A stretch of DNA of 64,000 nt, taken from the NCBI RefSeq assembly GCF_001625655.1, contig NZ_AUYB01000013.1:1-64000 (forward strand). The letters are read 5' to 3'. This DNA is from Pseudoalteromonas luteoviolacea DSM 6061. GTDB lineage: Bacteria > Pseudomonadota > Gammaproteobacteria > Enterobacterales > Alteromonadaceae. This document shows, piece after piece, positions 28,783-37,529 of this stretch; position 1 is the first letter of the stretch; each line of letters begins with the position of its first letter. The position numbers and the translations under genes are program-made. The notes under the pieces are model-generated. The model was not told where the DNA came from and did no database searches. It saw nothing but the letters and a program-made list of their open reading frames with translations.

Positions 28783-29004
28783 AAAACCAAGCCATCATTT
28801 AACTTATATCAAGAAGCTTTTCACTCACTCCTCAGCAACTTAAAATGTGAAAAACAAGCGGCAGTGATTAAACGCATGGACAGTTCGGCTCAATCCCAAA
28901 AAATAGAAGATATAAATTATGCAATTTCAACATTCTTGCTATACAAGAGTGGCAACCAAAATCTATTACTAGACTTAAAAGATCAGATAAAGATGGCTTT
29001 TTAG
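28783..29004 (+). pseudogene. Possible gene remnant, unassigned
   Basis: A 73-codon frame runs from a TGA at 28780 to a TAG at 29002-29004. Its translation has natural protein character (for example FHSLLSNLKCEKQAAVIKRM and DINYAISTFLLYKSGN) and reads like a helical C-terminal fragment. The only in-frame starts are a GTG at 28864 and an ATG at 28876, both without ribosome sites, which would give peptides of 46 and 42 residues. I do not recognise the family. It may be the 3' end of a lost gene or chance coding. Confidence 0.3.
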
Positions 29005-29399
29005 TACAAAGTATTCACGTGGGCTGAATTGGATATCCATGGAGCGTCAATTTCGACACTCCTTACTTAAAACATGAGACTTTAACTTGACCAACCCACT
29101 TTTTGACTATTGTGGTGCAGCATTTAAGCTGTTGGATTTACTTGCTACGACGCAAACCATCTAATCGCAGTTATAGGCTCTCCACACTGAGTTTTTATAA
29201 TTGTGCCAAAAACAAAGTTACCTGATAAGCCCTATGAGCGCAGGACTACTTTGAACTAAGAATTTTAATAGAAACAAAAAACACTGCTTTTATAGGTAAT
29301 AACTATTTTTGGCTTGCTGTAAACCCCAATGGTGTTTGTTTAGTAAAAACGGAGTGCTTACCTCATTCTACAAGTGCCAATCTATATATTGGGCAACAA

Positions 29400-30587
29400 C
29401 TAGCACACCTGCCCACATGCCCAGCCGCTTGACCAGGCGTATTGGAAGTTGTATCCACCTAACCAGCCAGTGACCTCGGTCACTTCACCAATAAAGTAGA
29501 GGCCTTTGGCTTTTTTTGCTTCAAAGGTTTTGGAACTCAACTCATCGCTGTTAACACCGCCTAATGTAACTTCAGCGGTGCGATAGCCTTCTGTGCCATT
29601 AGGTTTGATTTGCCAGCGACTTAATGTGCTAGAGATGGTGTCAATCTCGCCATGAGAAAGCTGGTTAGCGGGTTTGTCAGGTACGGTATTTTCTGCAATT
29701 AACGCTTCAACAAAACGCTTGGGTAATAGTTGACCCAGTAGGTTTTTGACTGACTTTTGCCCTTGGGTTTGGCGCCAGTCATGTAATAGATCTGCAATGT
29801 GCGTGTCTGGGAGCAAATTGATGCTCACCGCTTGCCCAGCTTCCCAAAATGAGGAGATCTGCAATATAGCAGGGCCAGACAAACCGCGGTGGGTAAACAA
29901 AATGTTCTCTCTAAATTGTGTGCCATCTTCGCTGGTTACTAAGCTGTCTACACTGATCCCTGATAGCCCTTCAAAACGTGCCTTGTCATGATCGTGCAAG
30001 GTAAAAGGCACCAATGCGGCGGTGGTAGGCAATAACTGCAGGCCAAACTGCTCCGCAATTTTATACCCAATTGGAGAGGCACCCAACTTTGGCATCGTAA
30101 GTCCACCAGATGCCACGACCAAAGATTCACAGGTAAATGTATGATCAGAGCTTTTGACTATATATGTACCTTGCTCATCGCGGGACACTTTAAGTACTTC
30201 GTTACGTAAGAAGACTTCGACCCCAGCCCATTCACATTCAGTCATCAAAATATCCACAATGTCTTGTGCGCTGTTATCACAAAATAGTTGACCAAGTGTT
30301 TTGTGGTGATAGGCAAGTCCATGGCGATCTACTAACTCAATAAAGTCATGTTGGGTATAACGACTCAAACTCGACTTAACAAAGTGTGGATTTGCGCATA
30401 GGTAGTTATCTGGGCTGGCATTTTCGTTGGTAAAATTGCAACGTCCACCACCACTAATGAGAATTTTTCTTCCCACTTTTTTACCCATATCAACGATGGC
30501 TACCTTGCGTCCACGATAGCCCGCCTGTCCCGCACACATTAATCCGGCCGCACCAGCACCGATGATCACTACGTCATATTGCAACAT
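29400..30587 (-). CDS. YhiN/HI0933-type NAD(P)/FAD-dependent oxidoreductase
   Basis: A 395-residue flavoprotein. It starts at ATG 30587 (MLQYDVVIIGAGAAGLM), placing the FAD-binding GxGxxG at the very N-terminus; a TTG 11 codons earlier has no support. The HI0933 family signature GRKILISGGGRCNFTN is present at about 40, and the C-terminus carries the second dinucleotide-binding strand GLYFIGEVTEVTGWLGGYNFQ with the GGYN motif typical of the family. The physiological reaction of the family is not established. It stands alone, with long gaps on both sides. Confidence 0.88.
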   Translation of the reverse strand: MLQYDVVIIGAGAAGLMCAGQAGYRGRKVAIVDMGKKVGRKILISGGGRCNFTNENASPDNYLCANPHFVKSSLSRYTQHDFIELVDRHGLAYHHKTLGQLFCDNSAQDIVDILMTECEWAGVEVFLRNEVLKVSRDEQGTYIVKSSDHTFTCESLVVASGGLTMPKLGASPIGYKIAEQFGLQLLPTTAALVPFTLHDHDKARFEGLSGISVDSLVTSEDGTQFRENILFTHRGLSGPAILQISSFWEAGQAVSINLLPDTHIADLLHDWRQTQGQKSVKNLLGQLLPKRFVEALIAENTVPDKPANQLSHGEIDTISSTLSRWQIKPNGTEGYRTAEVTLGGVNSDELSSKTFEAKKAKGLYFIGEVTEVTGWLGGYNFQYAWSSGWACGQVC

Positions 30588-30953
30588 TGTATACTCTGAA
30601 ACGAAAAACTTATGTCGCAATTATAACTATTTTTAAGCTAGAGGGGGAGTTTATAGTTCAAAAGACAATCAAAAAGACATATTTTTATCACTTTTTAGAA
30701 TATGAGATAAATCATTTACAATCGTTTACATAAAGAAATAGTTTATTCTTTAATCAGGAATATTTTGATAAAATGTAATGAAAACATAATGATAATGAAA
30801 TAATAAAGACTTTTATCCATCCCCTTATAACCAAAACAATAGTGTAAATAACAAAACAATACTTTCACACAAATCACACCAAGTTTACTTTTGTTAACCA
30901 CTTGGCGAGCAAAGGTTGCCAAGATAACAACAAGTAAAACAAGGGTAAAAAAC
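30588..30953. other. Divergent promoter region of flavoprotein and protease genes
   Basis: This 366-bp, very A/T-rich gap separates two divergent genes, so it should hold both promoters. Nothing else is evident. A stretch near 30785-30805 (ATAATGATAATGAAATAAT) resembles half of a Fur box but diverges in its second half. AAGGG lies 8-9 nt before the protease ATG. Confidence 0.45.
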
Positions 30954-33089
30954 ATGACAACAGGAAATTTCAAATTAGCTGCTCTTTCAATGGCAGTAAC
31001 AGGACTACTTTCTGCAAACGCAGCAATGGCATTACCAGAGCTAGCAAACATGCAAGCAGAGCAATTTGGTCAAAGCGTACCAAGCCAAGCACAACTCGCT
31101 GAAAAACTAGAATCACAAAGCGGGTTTGGCACTCAGTTCATCATCAAGTACAAAAATAACAACAACGACATTATGTCGCTTTCAAGCGCTGATATGTCAC
31201 CAGCAATGATGAACACTCGCGCTCGTAGCTTCGTTAAAGGCTTCAACAGCAAACGTGCAGCAGCTAAAGCGCAGTACGTTCGTCCGATGGCGCTTTCTAA
31301 CCACCACGTAATGCGTGCAGACAAAAAGCTAAGTGCAGCAGAAACGCAAAAGTTCATGCAAGACATGATCGCATCTGGCAACGTTGAACACATCGAAGTT
31401 GACCAAATGTTACAACCATTTGCGACACCAAACGATCCTAGCTACAGCTCACAGTGGCATTACTTTGAAGCTGCGGGCGGTATCAACGCACCAGCAGCTT
31501 GGGATAAAGCGACAGGTAGTGGTGTTGTAGTTGCGGTACTAGATACTGGTTACCGTCCACACGCTGACCTAAACCCGAATATCCTACAAGGTTACGACAT
31601 GATCTCTAACCTATCTGTAGCGAATGATGGTGGCGGTCGTGATAGCGATGCACGTGACCCGGGTGATGCAGTAACAGCAAACGAGTGTGGATACACACAC
31701 AGCGCGCGTAGCTCAAGCTGGCACGGTACGCACGTTGCAGGTACAGTTGCAGCGGTAACAAATAATGGTGAAGGTGTTGCGGGTGTTGCGTATGACTCTA
31801 AAGTAGTACCAGTTCGTGTACTTGGTAAGTGTGGTGGTTTAACGTCTGATATCGCTGACGGTATCATCTGGGCATCAGGTGGCTCAGTATCAGGTGTACC
31901 TGCAAACGCAAATCCAGCTGACGTAATCAATATGAGTTTAGGTGGCAGCGGTGCATGTAGCTCAACAACACAAAGTGCAATCAACCAAGCTCGTGCAAAT
32001 GGCACTGTAGTTGTAATCGCAGCAGGTAACGACAACGATAATGCTAACAACTACAACCCAGGTAACTGTTCTGGCGTTGTAAACGTAGCTTCTGTTGGTC
32101 GTAACGGTGGCCGTGCCTACTACTCAAACTACGGTACTTCAATCGACGTTGCAGCACCAGGTGGCGCTCAGAGCTTTGCTAACGACCCAGAAGGTATCCT
32201 TTCAACGTACAACTCTGGTAGCAACACACCTTCAAGCGACAGCTACAGCTACTCTCAGGGTACTTCAATGGCTGCGCCACACGTAGCGGGTATTGCTGCG
32301 CTAATTAAGCAAGCTAAACCAACTGCAACGCCGGATGAAATCGAAACAATTCTAAAAGACACAACACGTAGCTTCCCTGCAACGTGTACTAACTGTGGTA
32401 CTGGTATTGTCGATGCAAACGCAGCAGTAGATATGGCACTTGGTAATGGTAATACAAACCCAGGTGACAACGCGCTAGTTAACGGCGAAGCGAAAACAGG
32501 CCTAAGCGGTGCGAAAAATGCTGAAGCATTCTTCACTTTCGAAACGCCTGCAAATGCAAGCAAAATCACTTTCACTATGAGCGGTGGTACAGGTGATGCG
32601 GACCTATACGTAAGAGCGGGTTCTAAGCCTACAACGTCAACTTACGACTGTCGTCCATACGAAAGTGGTAACAACGAAGTATGTACAATCGACAACCCAT
32701 CAGGTACTTACCATGTAATGATGCGCGGTTACTCAGCATACAGCGGTGTAAGCCTTGTTGCTAACGCAGAAACTTCTGGTACTACGCAACCAGGTGGCCT
32801 TACTGAAAACAACCTTTCAGCGTCTACAGGTAACTGGAGCCGTCACCAACTAACTGTACCAGCTGGCATGTCTAGCCTTACAGTTAAAATCTCAGGTGGT
32901 TCTGGTGATGCTGACCTTTATGTAAATCCAGGTGCTGCACCTTCTACTTCAACTTACCAATGTCGTCCTTACGAAAGTGGTAACGCTGAAACATGTACTA
33001 TCACAAACCCAGCAGCTGGCGTTTGGCACTTCGGTGTAAGAGCGTACCGCACTTTCTCAGGTGTAACACTAGACGCTCAATACAAGTAA
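30954..33089 (+). CDS. Secreted subtilisin-like alkaline serine protease with two PPC domains
   Basis: A 711-residue preproprotein. ATG 30954 (AAGGG upstream) gives a signal peptide ending near NAAMA. Residues about 55-155 form an I9-type inhibitory propeptide. The S8 catalytic domain follows with Asp197 (VLDTGYR), His257 (SWHGTHVAG) and Ser438 (GTSMAAPHVAG). Two C-terminal PPC domains repeat the same core (GDADLYV...YxCRPYESGNxExCTI) and are normally trimmed after secretion. Family members are exported by type II secretion as extracellular proteases of marine Alteromonadales. The gene is monocistronic with a strong terminator. Confidence 0.95.
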   Translation: MTTGNFKLAALSMAVTGLLSANAAMALPELANMQAEQFGQSVPSQAQLAEKLESQSGFGTQFIIKYKNNNNDIMSLSSADMSPAMMNTRARSFVKGFNSKRAAAKAQYVRPMALSNHHVMRADKKLSAAETQKFMQDMIASGNVEHIEVDQMLQPFATPNDPSYSSQWHYFEAAGGINAPAAWDKATGSGVVVAVLDTGYRPHADLNPNILQGYDMISNLSVANDGGGRDSDARDPGDAVTANECGYTHSARSSSWHGTHVAGTVAAVTNNGEGVAGVAYDSKVVPVRVLGKCGGLTSDIADGIIWASGGSVSGVPANANPADVINMSLGGSGACSSTTQSAINQARANGTVVVIAAGNDNDNANNYNPGNCSGVVNVASVGRNGGRAYYSNYGTSIDVAAPGGAQSFANDPEGILSTYNSGSNTPSSDSYSYSQGTSMAAPHVAGIAALIKQAKPTATPDEIETILKDTTRSFPATCTNCGTGIVDANAAVDMALGNGNTNPGDNALVNGEAKTGLSGAKNAEAFFTFETPANASKITFTMSGGTGDADLYVRAGSKPTTSTYDCRPYESGNNEVCTIDNPSGTYHVMMRGYSAYSGVSLVANAETSGTTQPGGLTENNLSASTGNWSRHQLTVPAGMSSLTVKISGGSGDADLYVNPGAAPSTSTYQCRPYESGNAETCTITNPAAGVWHFGVRAYRTFSGVTLDAQYK

Positions 33090-33113
33090 TCCCCTACAAC
33101 TTGCAGTAAATGC

Positions 33114-33141
33114 GGGGCCGACATAGTTCGGCCCCTTTTTT
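33114..33141 (+). terminator. Rho-independent terminator of the protease gene
   Basis: An 8-bp GC-rich stem (GGGGCCGA / TCGGCCCC) with a 6-base loop is followed by TTTTTT, 25 bp after the protease stop codon. Confidence 0.92.
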
Positions 33142-33230
33142 GTCTTCACTCAGGCGTTTTTTGCATGCGTTACTCTTGTGGAGTGGCAATAAGTGCCCAC
33201 TTATTGTGGCCGTATCGTTGTCACACCCAT

Positions 33231-33257
33231 AAAAAAAGACCAAACAGAAGTTTGGCC
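33231..33257 (-). terminator. Rho-independent terminator of the chemotaxis receptor gene
   Basis: Read on the minus strand, GGCCAAAC pairs with GTTTGGTC (one G-U pair) around a short loop and is followed by seven T. It lies 31 bp downstream of the receptor stop codon. A separate 8-bp hairpin (CAATAAGT / ACTTATTG) sits close by at 33187-33206. Confidence 0.85.
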
Positions 33258-33287
33258 TTTCGCTTACTCTCACGTTAATACTTTAGC

Positions 33288-35210
33288 TTACAAACCTAAG
33301 CTGTCTCTGATTTGAGCCATTTGCTGCTCTAGGCTTTGTTGAATTTGTTGTATTTGCTGATTCGAGCTGTTGACCTGTTGTTTCATTGATGCCATTGAAC
33401 TACTGAAACTATCCACCAGCTCAGTTTGTTGGTTAGATAAAACCATCGCGTCTGCTGCAACTTGGCTTGCACCTTGTGCTCGCTCTGCAACACCTTCGGA
33501 ATTGCGTTTGAGCTCTTGTGCATGCTCTGTTTGTTGCTGTGCTTCTGACGCCAAAGCACTTATTTGATTAGATACCTTACTTGAATTGTCACTCAGAATA
33601 TTCAGCTGTTCGTTAATGTCTGTTAAAGAGTCTTGAGTCTGGCGCGCCAACTTTCTTACTTCATCTGCCACCACCGCAAAACCTCGCCCATGCTCGCCCG
33701 CACGAGCTGACTCAATCGCAGCATTCAGCGCCAACAAGTTGGTTTGCTCGGCAATGGTATGGATCATCTCAATGACCTTACCTACATCCTCAACCCCGAC
33801 TAGCAATTCGTTCAAACTACTTAGGCCCTGCTCGACCCGCTGTTGTGTGCTAGAACTGGCTTTAAGCATGGACTCAGCAAAACCAACACTCTGTGTCATG
33901 GCATTGTATGTATCACTGGCATTGTCCGCCACTTGTTGATTAATATTACTCGCTTCGCCACCAATGACTTTAATTTCGTCCAATTGAGTTTGATTGTGCT
34001 CCACCTGCGTATAGGTATTTTCAGACTGGTGCCCTATGCTGGCCAAGTTACGATTCATCTCCTGCATAAAGTCATTAATGACTTGTAGCATTTGCTCACG
34101 CTCTTGCGCTTCTGTGCGCTGTCTTTCAATGAGTTGATTAAAGTACTGGGCAATTTCACCTACTTCGGTATTTGCGCGCTTACATTTAATTTGCTTGAGC
34201 TCATTACTTTCAATCAAAAATGCAAAGCCATCTCGCAAGTTACGCAGTGGGGTCAGTACTTGACTAAACTGCACCCAATACATACCTCCTGCAAGTAGCA
34301 CCAGTAAACCAATTGCCGCACCAAAAATCGTAAATACCTGAGATTTAACAGCTGTCTGCTGGCTCTTCAGCTCCTCGCCAGCTTCTAGCATTAAAGCTGA
34401 TAGCTGTTTGATATCGTCCCTCAAGGCGGTGATCCCCTGTTGCCTTTGTTGGGCTTGTACAAGGGTATTTTGTAAATCGCGACTAAAACGATTAGGCCAA
34501 CTGGTCAACTCCGCTTTAATTTCTTGCGCCAAGTCCTCTGGCTCTTCACCCAAAAACAGCTCATCCTCATCGATTTCAGTCATTACCCCTAAATCGTCGA
34601 GGCGCTCTATTTGACGCGCAAGCTCTTGCAGTCGACTCAATGACTGATTCAAGCTTTGCTGAGTTGCCTTGTCGTAGTGCAAAACCAATTGATAAGTGTA
34701 AATACTTAAATTAGTCGTTTCAAAGTAATAATCTGACGCCAGCGAATAATAGCGCGTGCTCAGCGCATGACCATTAGCCTCTGCAACATAATTCATTAAC
34801 GAAGAGGCTGAGCCTGCCATTTGTCTCAATGCATTGTCGAGCAGGGCCAACTCATTGCCAGATAGCTTACCCAGCGCACGGTATTTACCTTGTATATCGG
34901 CATCTAACTCGTCTAACTGCTGAGTCATGGTCGACATGGTATCGGAGGATATTTTTGACAAATGAACACGTTTTATGGTGCTGATCTGCTCACTTGCTTG
35001 GTTTAAATATTGGCTGTCTCCTGCACTTAAATAGTCTTCAATTGTGCCTGCGAGATCAATCAACACCGTATTTTTTAACTGCGTATACGCACTGTCCTGT
35101 TGATCTAACTTGCTAAATACTTGGCTTGCCCAAAATAAAGTTACCGCAAGAATGATACTGGCTGTCGCTAATAAAATAGCAAGCAACCGGGTGAAAGACG
35201 AAACACGCAT
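33288..35210 (-). CDS. Methyl-accepting chemotaxis protein
   Basis: A 640-residue transducer. TM1 is at about 8-30 and a second membrane helix at about 290-312. The periplasmic part between them is all-helical and about 260 residues long, larger than the 4-helix-bundle receptors of enterics. A HAMP linker follows, then a long coiled-coil signalling domain whose tip reads [20 protein letters not shown] then [15 protein letters not shown]. It passes ligand or energy-state signals to CheA/CheW. No ligand is predictable and no other chemotaxis gene is adjacent. The gene is flanked by terminators, so it is transcribed alone. Confidence 0.94.
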   Translation of the reverse strand: MRVSSFTRLLAILLATASIILAVTLFWASQVFSKLDQQDSAYTQLKNTVLIDLAGTIEDYLSAGDSQYLNQASEQISTIKRVHLSKISSDTMSTMTQQLDELDADIQGKYRALGKLSGNELALLDNALRQMAGSASSLMNYVAEANGHALSTRYYSLASDYYFETTNLSIYTYQLVLHYDKATQQSLNQSLSRLQELARQIERLDDLGVMTEIDEDELFLGEEPEDLAQEIKAELTSWPNRFSRDLQNTLVQAQQRQQGITALRDDIKQLSALMLEAGEELKSQQTAVKSQVFTIFGAAIGLLVLLAGGMYWVQFSQVLTPLRNLRDGFAFLIESNELKQIKCKRANTEVGEIAQYFNQLIERQRTEAQEREQMLQVINDFMQEMNRNLASIGHQSENTYTQVEHNQTQLDEIKVIGGEASNINQQVADNASDTYNAMTQSVGFAESMLKASSSTQQRVEQGLSSLNELLVGVEDVGKVIEMIHTIAEQTNLLALNAAIESARAGEHGRGFAVVADEVRKLARQTQDSLTDINEQLNILSDNSSKVSNQISALASEAQQQTEHAQELKRNSEGVAERAQGASQVAADAMVLSNQQTELVDSFSSSMASMKQQVNSSNQQIQQIQQSLEQQMAQIRDSLGL

Positions 35211-35305
35211 ATGTACTACAGGCCTTATCAGTTGATTTCGACGCTAGACTATTAATGTTTTATGACAATTTGATGTAAATTGTATAGTTCCTGCTCACCC
35301 AAGTG

Positions 35306-35334
35306 AAAAAGCATACTTTTTACGTATGCTTTTT
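35306..35334 (-). terminator. Hairpin terminator downstream of rsmJ
   Basis: AAAAAGCATAC and GTATGCTTTTT form a perfect 11-bp stem around a 7-base loop, with T-tracts on both strands. It lies 73 bp past the rsmJ stop. Confidence 0.8.
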
Positions 35335-35406
35335 GTGTACAAGTTTGACAGTTTTTTGAAGCTTCTATGCTGATGAGGTTAAATTTTTAACTTTTGAGCT
35401 GTGCCA

Positions 35407-36174
35407 CTACTTCATGGCCGCATTCACATAGACATCGAAACGGTTTTTCTTGGTTGTAATTTGCATACTAGGGGTATGAGCATTTAAAAACGGCGCATAA
35501 TCGGGGCGTTTGACAACCACTCGTTTGGTTGCAAGCTCAGTTGCAAAAGGCAACAAGGCGTCCGCATCTTCGTCGGCTCCAACCAAAGACTGAAACACAC
35601 GCATTTCTTTTTTAACCTGAGCAGACTTCTCGCGATGAGGAAACATGGGGTCCAAATATACAACGTCGGGTTTTGACGAAACATCTTTTGCTGCTTGTTC
35701 TAATAAATCATGGCTAGAACCAAATGCGATGGACATATTGTCTTTCATCCAATTGCCTATTTCAGGATCTTGATAAGCTCGTTGTAATCCATCATATAGG
35801 AGTGCTGCAACGACTGGATGCCTTTCATGCATCAGTACTTTGCACCCTAAAGAGGCCAATACAAATGCGTCTCGGCCAAGCCCTGCTGTCGCATCTAAAA
35901 CAACAGGCGTCACGCCTTTATTTAGACCCACAGCTTTGGCTATTGCCTGACCTTTTCCGCCACCAAATTTGCGCCTATGTGCACTGGCACCAGTTACAAA
36001 GTCCACACGAATTGCCCCAAGCTTAGGCTCATCTTTTTTAAAAAGCTGCAAGCCCTCTTCATCATAAACAAGACGAAATTCGTTATCGAGTTCAGTCAAC
36101 GTATCTAGTTTAAAGCGTTGAGTTAACTCATCTAGGTAAGTGCGGTTTTCAGTAAATGGCGTATGAATGTACAA
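35407..36174 (-). CDS. rsmJ: 16S rRNA (guanine1516-N2)-methyltransferase
   Basis: A 255-residue SAM-dependent methyltransferase closely matching E. coli RsmJ (YhiQ): shared blocks include [51 protein letters not shown] (SAM site), [15 protein letters not shown] and [14 protein letters not shown]. It methylates G1516 of 16S rRNA. The frame opens at TTG 36174 with GGAGT about 9 nt upstream; no in-frame ATG is available without losing conserved sequence, so a TTG start is likely. Confidence 0.95.
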   Translation of the reverse strand: MYIHTPFTENRTYLDELTQRFKLDTLTELDNEFRLVYDEEGLQLFKKDEPKLGAIRVDFVTGASAHRRKFGGGKGQAIAKAVGLNKGVTPVVLDATAGLGRDAFVLASLGCKVLMHERHPVVAALLYDGLQRAYQDPEIGNWMKDNMSIAFGSSHDLLEQAAKDVSSKPDVVYLDPMFPHREKSAQVKKEMRVFQSLVGADEDADALLPFATELATKRVVVKRPDYAPFLNAHTPSMQITTKKNRFDVYVNAAMK

Positions 36175-36250
36175 CTGCAGACTCCTGTTGTTTAAGCCTG
36201 CAGAGTATAACGTTTAATAAGATAAAAAAGAACGCATCTGCTCAGTGATA

Positions 36251-37405
36251 CTAAAAAAGCTCAATGTCTGTTTGTGAGGGGACTTCTTCTTCACCCCAAG
36301 GTTTAGCCATTTGATTGAGGCTCTGAATAAGCTCCTGACGTACCTGAGTGATCTCGCCAAGCTTATACCGAATAATTGAAAACTCATCGTTCACAAAAGC
36401 AAAGTGCTCACACAGGCTTTCCATCGACGCCTTATAGTCTTCGCCCAATGCCTCTTTAACCGCATCTTGTTTTACAAACTCTTCTAGTTCAGAAACCTTA
36501 TTACCGTATACTTCGCCAATGCAACTGAGCTGCTCGCTTAGCTGTGCAAAGGCCAAACCAATTTCTTCCACCTTGTTGAGCGCAACTTCACTCACTTCCA
36601 TATCTTTAATTTTGGCATTAGTTGCCTCTAGAATATGGGGAAGTAAATCTTTAAATCGACCGTATAGCGCAGGGTCGTCCGTCGGCATATTTTTTATCAG
36701 CAAAGACACTTTCGGATAATTAATAATGGTGCGCCGGCCAAAATCAACAAAGCGGCTACCATCTTTGTTGGTTTCTAATAGCTCCTGCTCTATAGGCTGT
36801 ATAGCCCCCTCTTGAGAGAAAAAAACAGCCTGATTGTGATACCAAAATGCCAGAGCGACTTCTAAATTAAGTGGCGTGAAAAACTCTAAAAAATATTCTG
36901 ATAGCGTATTTAAGTCATGCGCATGATAAGACTGGCCAACGTAACGCATGATACGGCCCATATCACCAGAGTCTGTCATCGCAATCTCAGCGGTGATTTG
37001 CGCACGCTGCATATCTTGTTTTAACGCTACTGATTGACGTCTATAGTCGTCCAGCACTTTAATACGCGCGAGTAACTCTGAACCTTCAAAAGGTTTAACA
37101 ATATAATCCGCAGCTCCCGCATTGTAGCCACGCATGCGTTCACTAATATCACCTTTAGATGACAAAAACATCACGGGAATATCAGCGGTATGTTCCCCAC
37201 CCTTTAAGCGCTCACACACTTCAAACCCAGACATACCGGGCATCTCAACATCAAGCAGGATAATGTCTGGCTGATACTTTATTGCCAATCTTAAGCCTTG
37301 CTCACCATTTTTAGCGTGGATCAATTTACAGTTTTGAGATAGTGACTGCTCGATAACATGGTGGATCAGCTTGTCATCGTCAATGGCAAGCACTAAGTTG
37401 GTCAT
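36251..37405 (-). CDS. Response regulator with receiver domain and uncharacterised output region
   Basis: A 384-residue protein. Residues 1-120 are a CheY-type receiver with the acidic pocket DDD (9-11), phospho-acceptor Asp52 (LLDVEMPG) and Lys104 (VKPF). The remaining 260 residues carry no recognisable DNA-binding, GGDEF, EAL or HD motif; they are predicted helical with a coiled coil around 290-350. It ends 76 bp upstream of rsmJ on the same strand. No histidine kinase is adjacent, so it is an orphan. The receiver call is firm; the output is unknown. Confidence 0.88.
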   Translation of the reverse strand: MTNLVLAIDDDKLIHHVIEQSLSQNCKLIHAKNGEQGLRLAIKYQPDIILLDVEMPGMSGFEVCERLKGGEHTADIPVMFLSSKGDISERMRGYNAGAADYIVKPFEGSELLARIKVLDDYRRQSVALKQDMQRAQITAEIAMTDSGDMGRIMRYVGQSYHAHDLNTLSEYFLEFFTPLNLEVALAFWYHNQAVFFSQEGAIQPIEQELLETNKDGSRFVDFGRRTIINYPKVSLLIKNMPTDDPALYGRFKDLLPHILEATNAKIKDMEVSEVALNKVEEIGLAFAQLSEQLSCIGEVYGNKVSELEEFVKQDAVKEALGEDYKASMESLCEHFAFVNDEFSIIRYKLGEITQVRQELIQSLNQMAKPWGEEEVPSQTDIELF

Positions 37406-37470
37406 ATGGCTTTCCCTACAAGATCAGGTCTTTACCATAGCATAGACGGTACTGCTTATTTTGCGAGTGC

Positions 37471-37504
37471 AAAAAACAACAAAGCGCCCAGTTAGGCGCT
37501 TTGT
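37471..37504 (-). terminator. Rho-independent terminator of oligopeptidase A gene
   Basis: Read on the minus strand, ACAAAGCGCC pairs with GGCGCTTTGT around TAACTG and is followed by TGTTTTTTG. It lies 26 bp past the oligopeptidase stop codon. Confidence 0.9.
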
Positions 37505-37529
37505 TAAAACAAAAAATACTTAGCGTAAA

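Larger units (their letters stand above)
28362..29399. other. 1-kb intergenic region upstream of the receptor gene
   Basis: The part near the receptor start (28440-28660) is A/T-rich with promoter-like TATA strings and two small inverted repeats at 28562-28601. The middle holds a 73-codon open frame without a good start (28783-29004), perhaps a gene remnant. From 29005 to 29399 I see no gene, RNA or repeat. The mixture of an unattached frame and non-coding sequence suggests decay or rearrangement between the accessory cluster and the housekeeping genes that follow. Confidence 0.5.

Noticed and set aside
30780..30810. Fur-box-like string (ATAATGATAATGAAATAAT) upstream of the protease gene
   Set aside because: Only the first half fits the 19-bp consensus and the second half does not mirror it; the region is so A/T-rich that partial matches are expected.
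33187..33206. Hairpin CAATAAGT/ACTTATTG as a second terminator of the protease gene
   Set aside because: It has no U-run on either strand and lies beyond a strong terminator, so it is not annotated separately.
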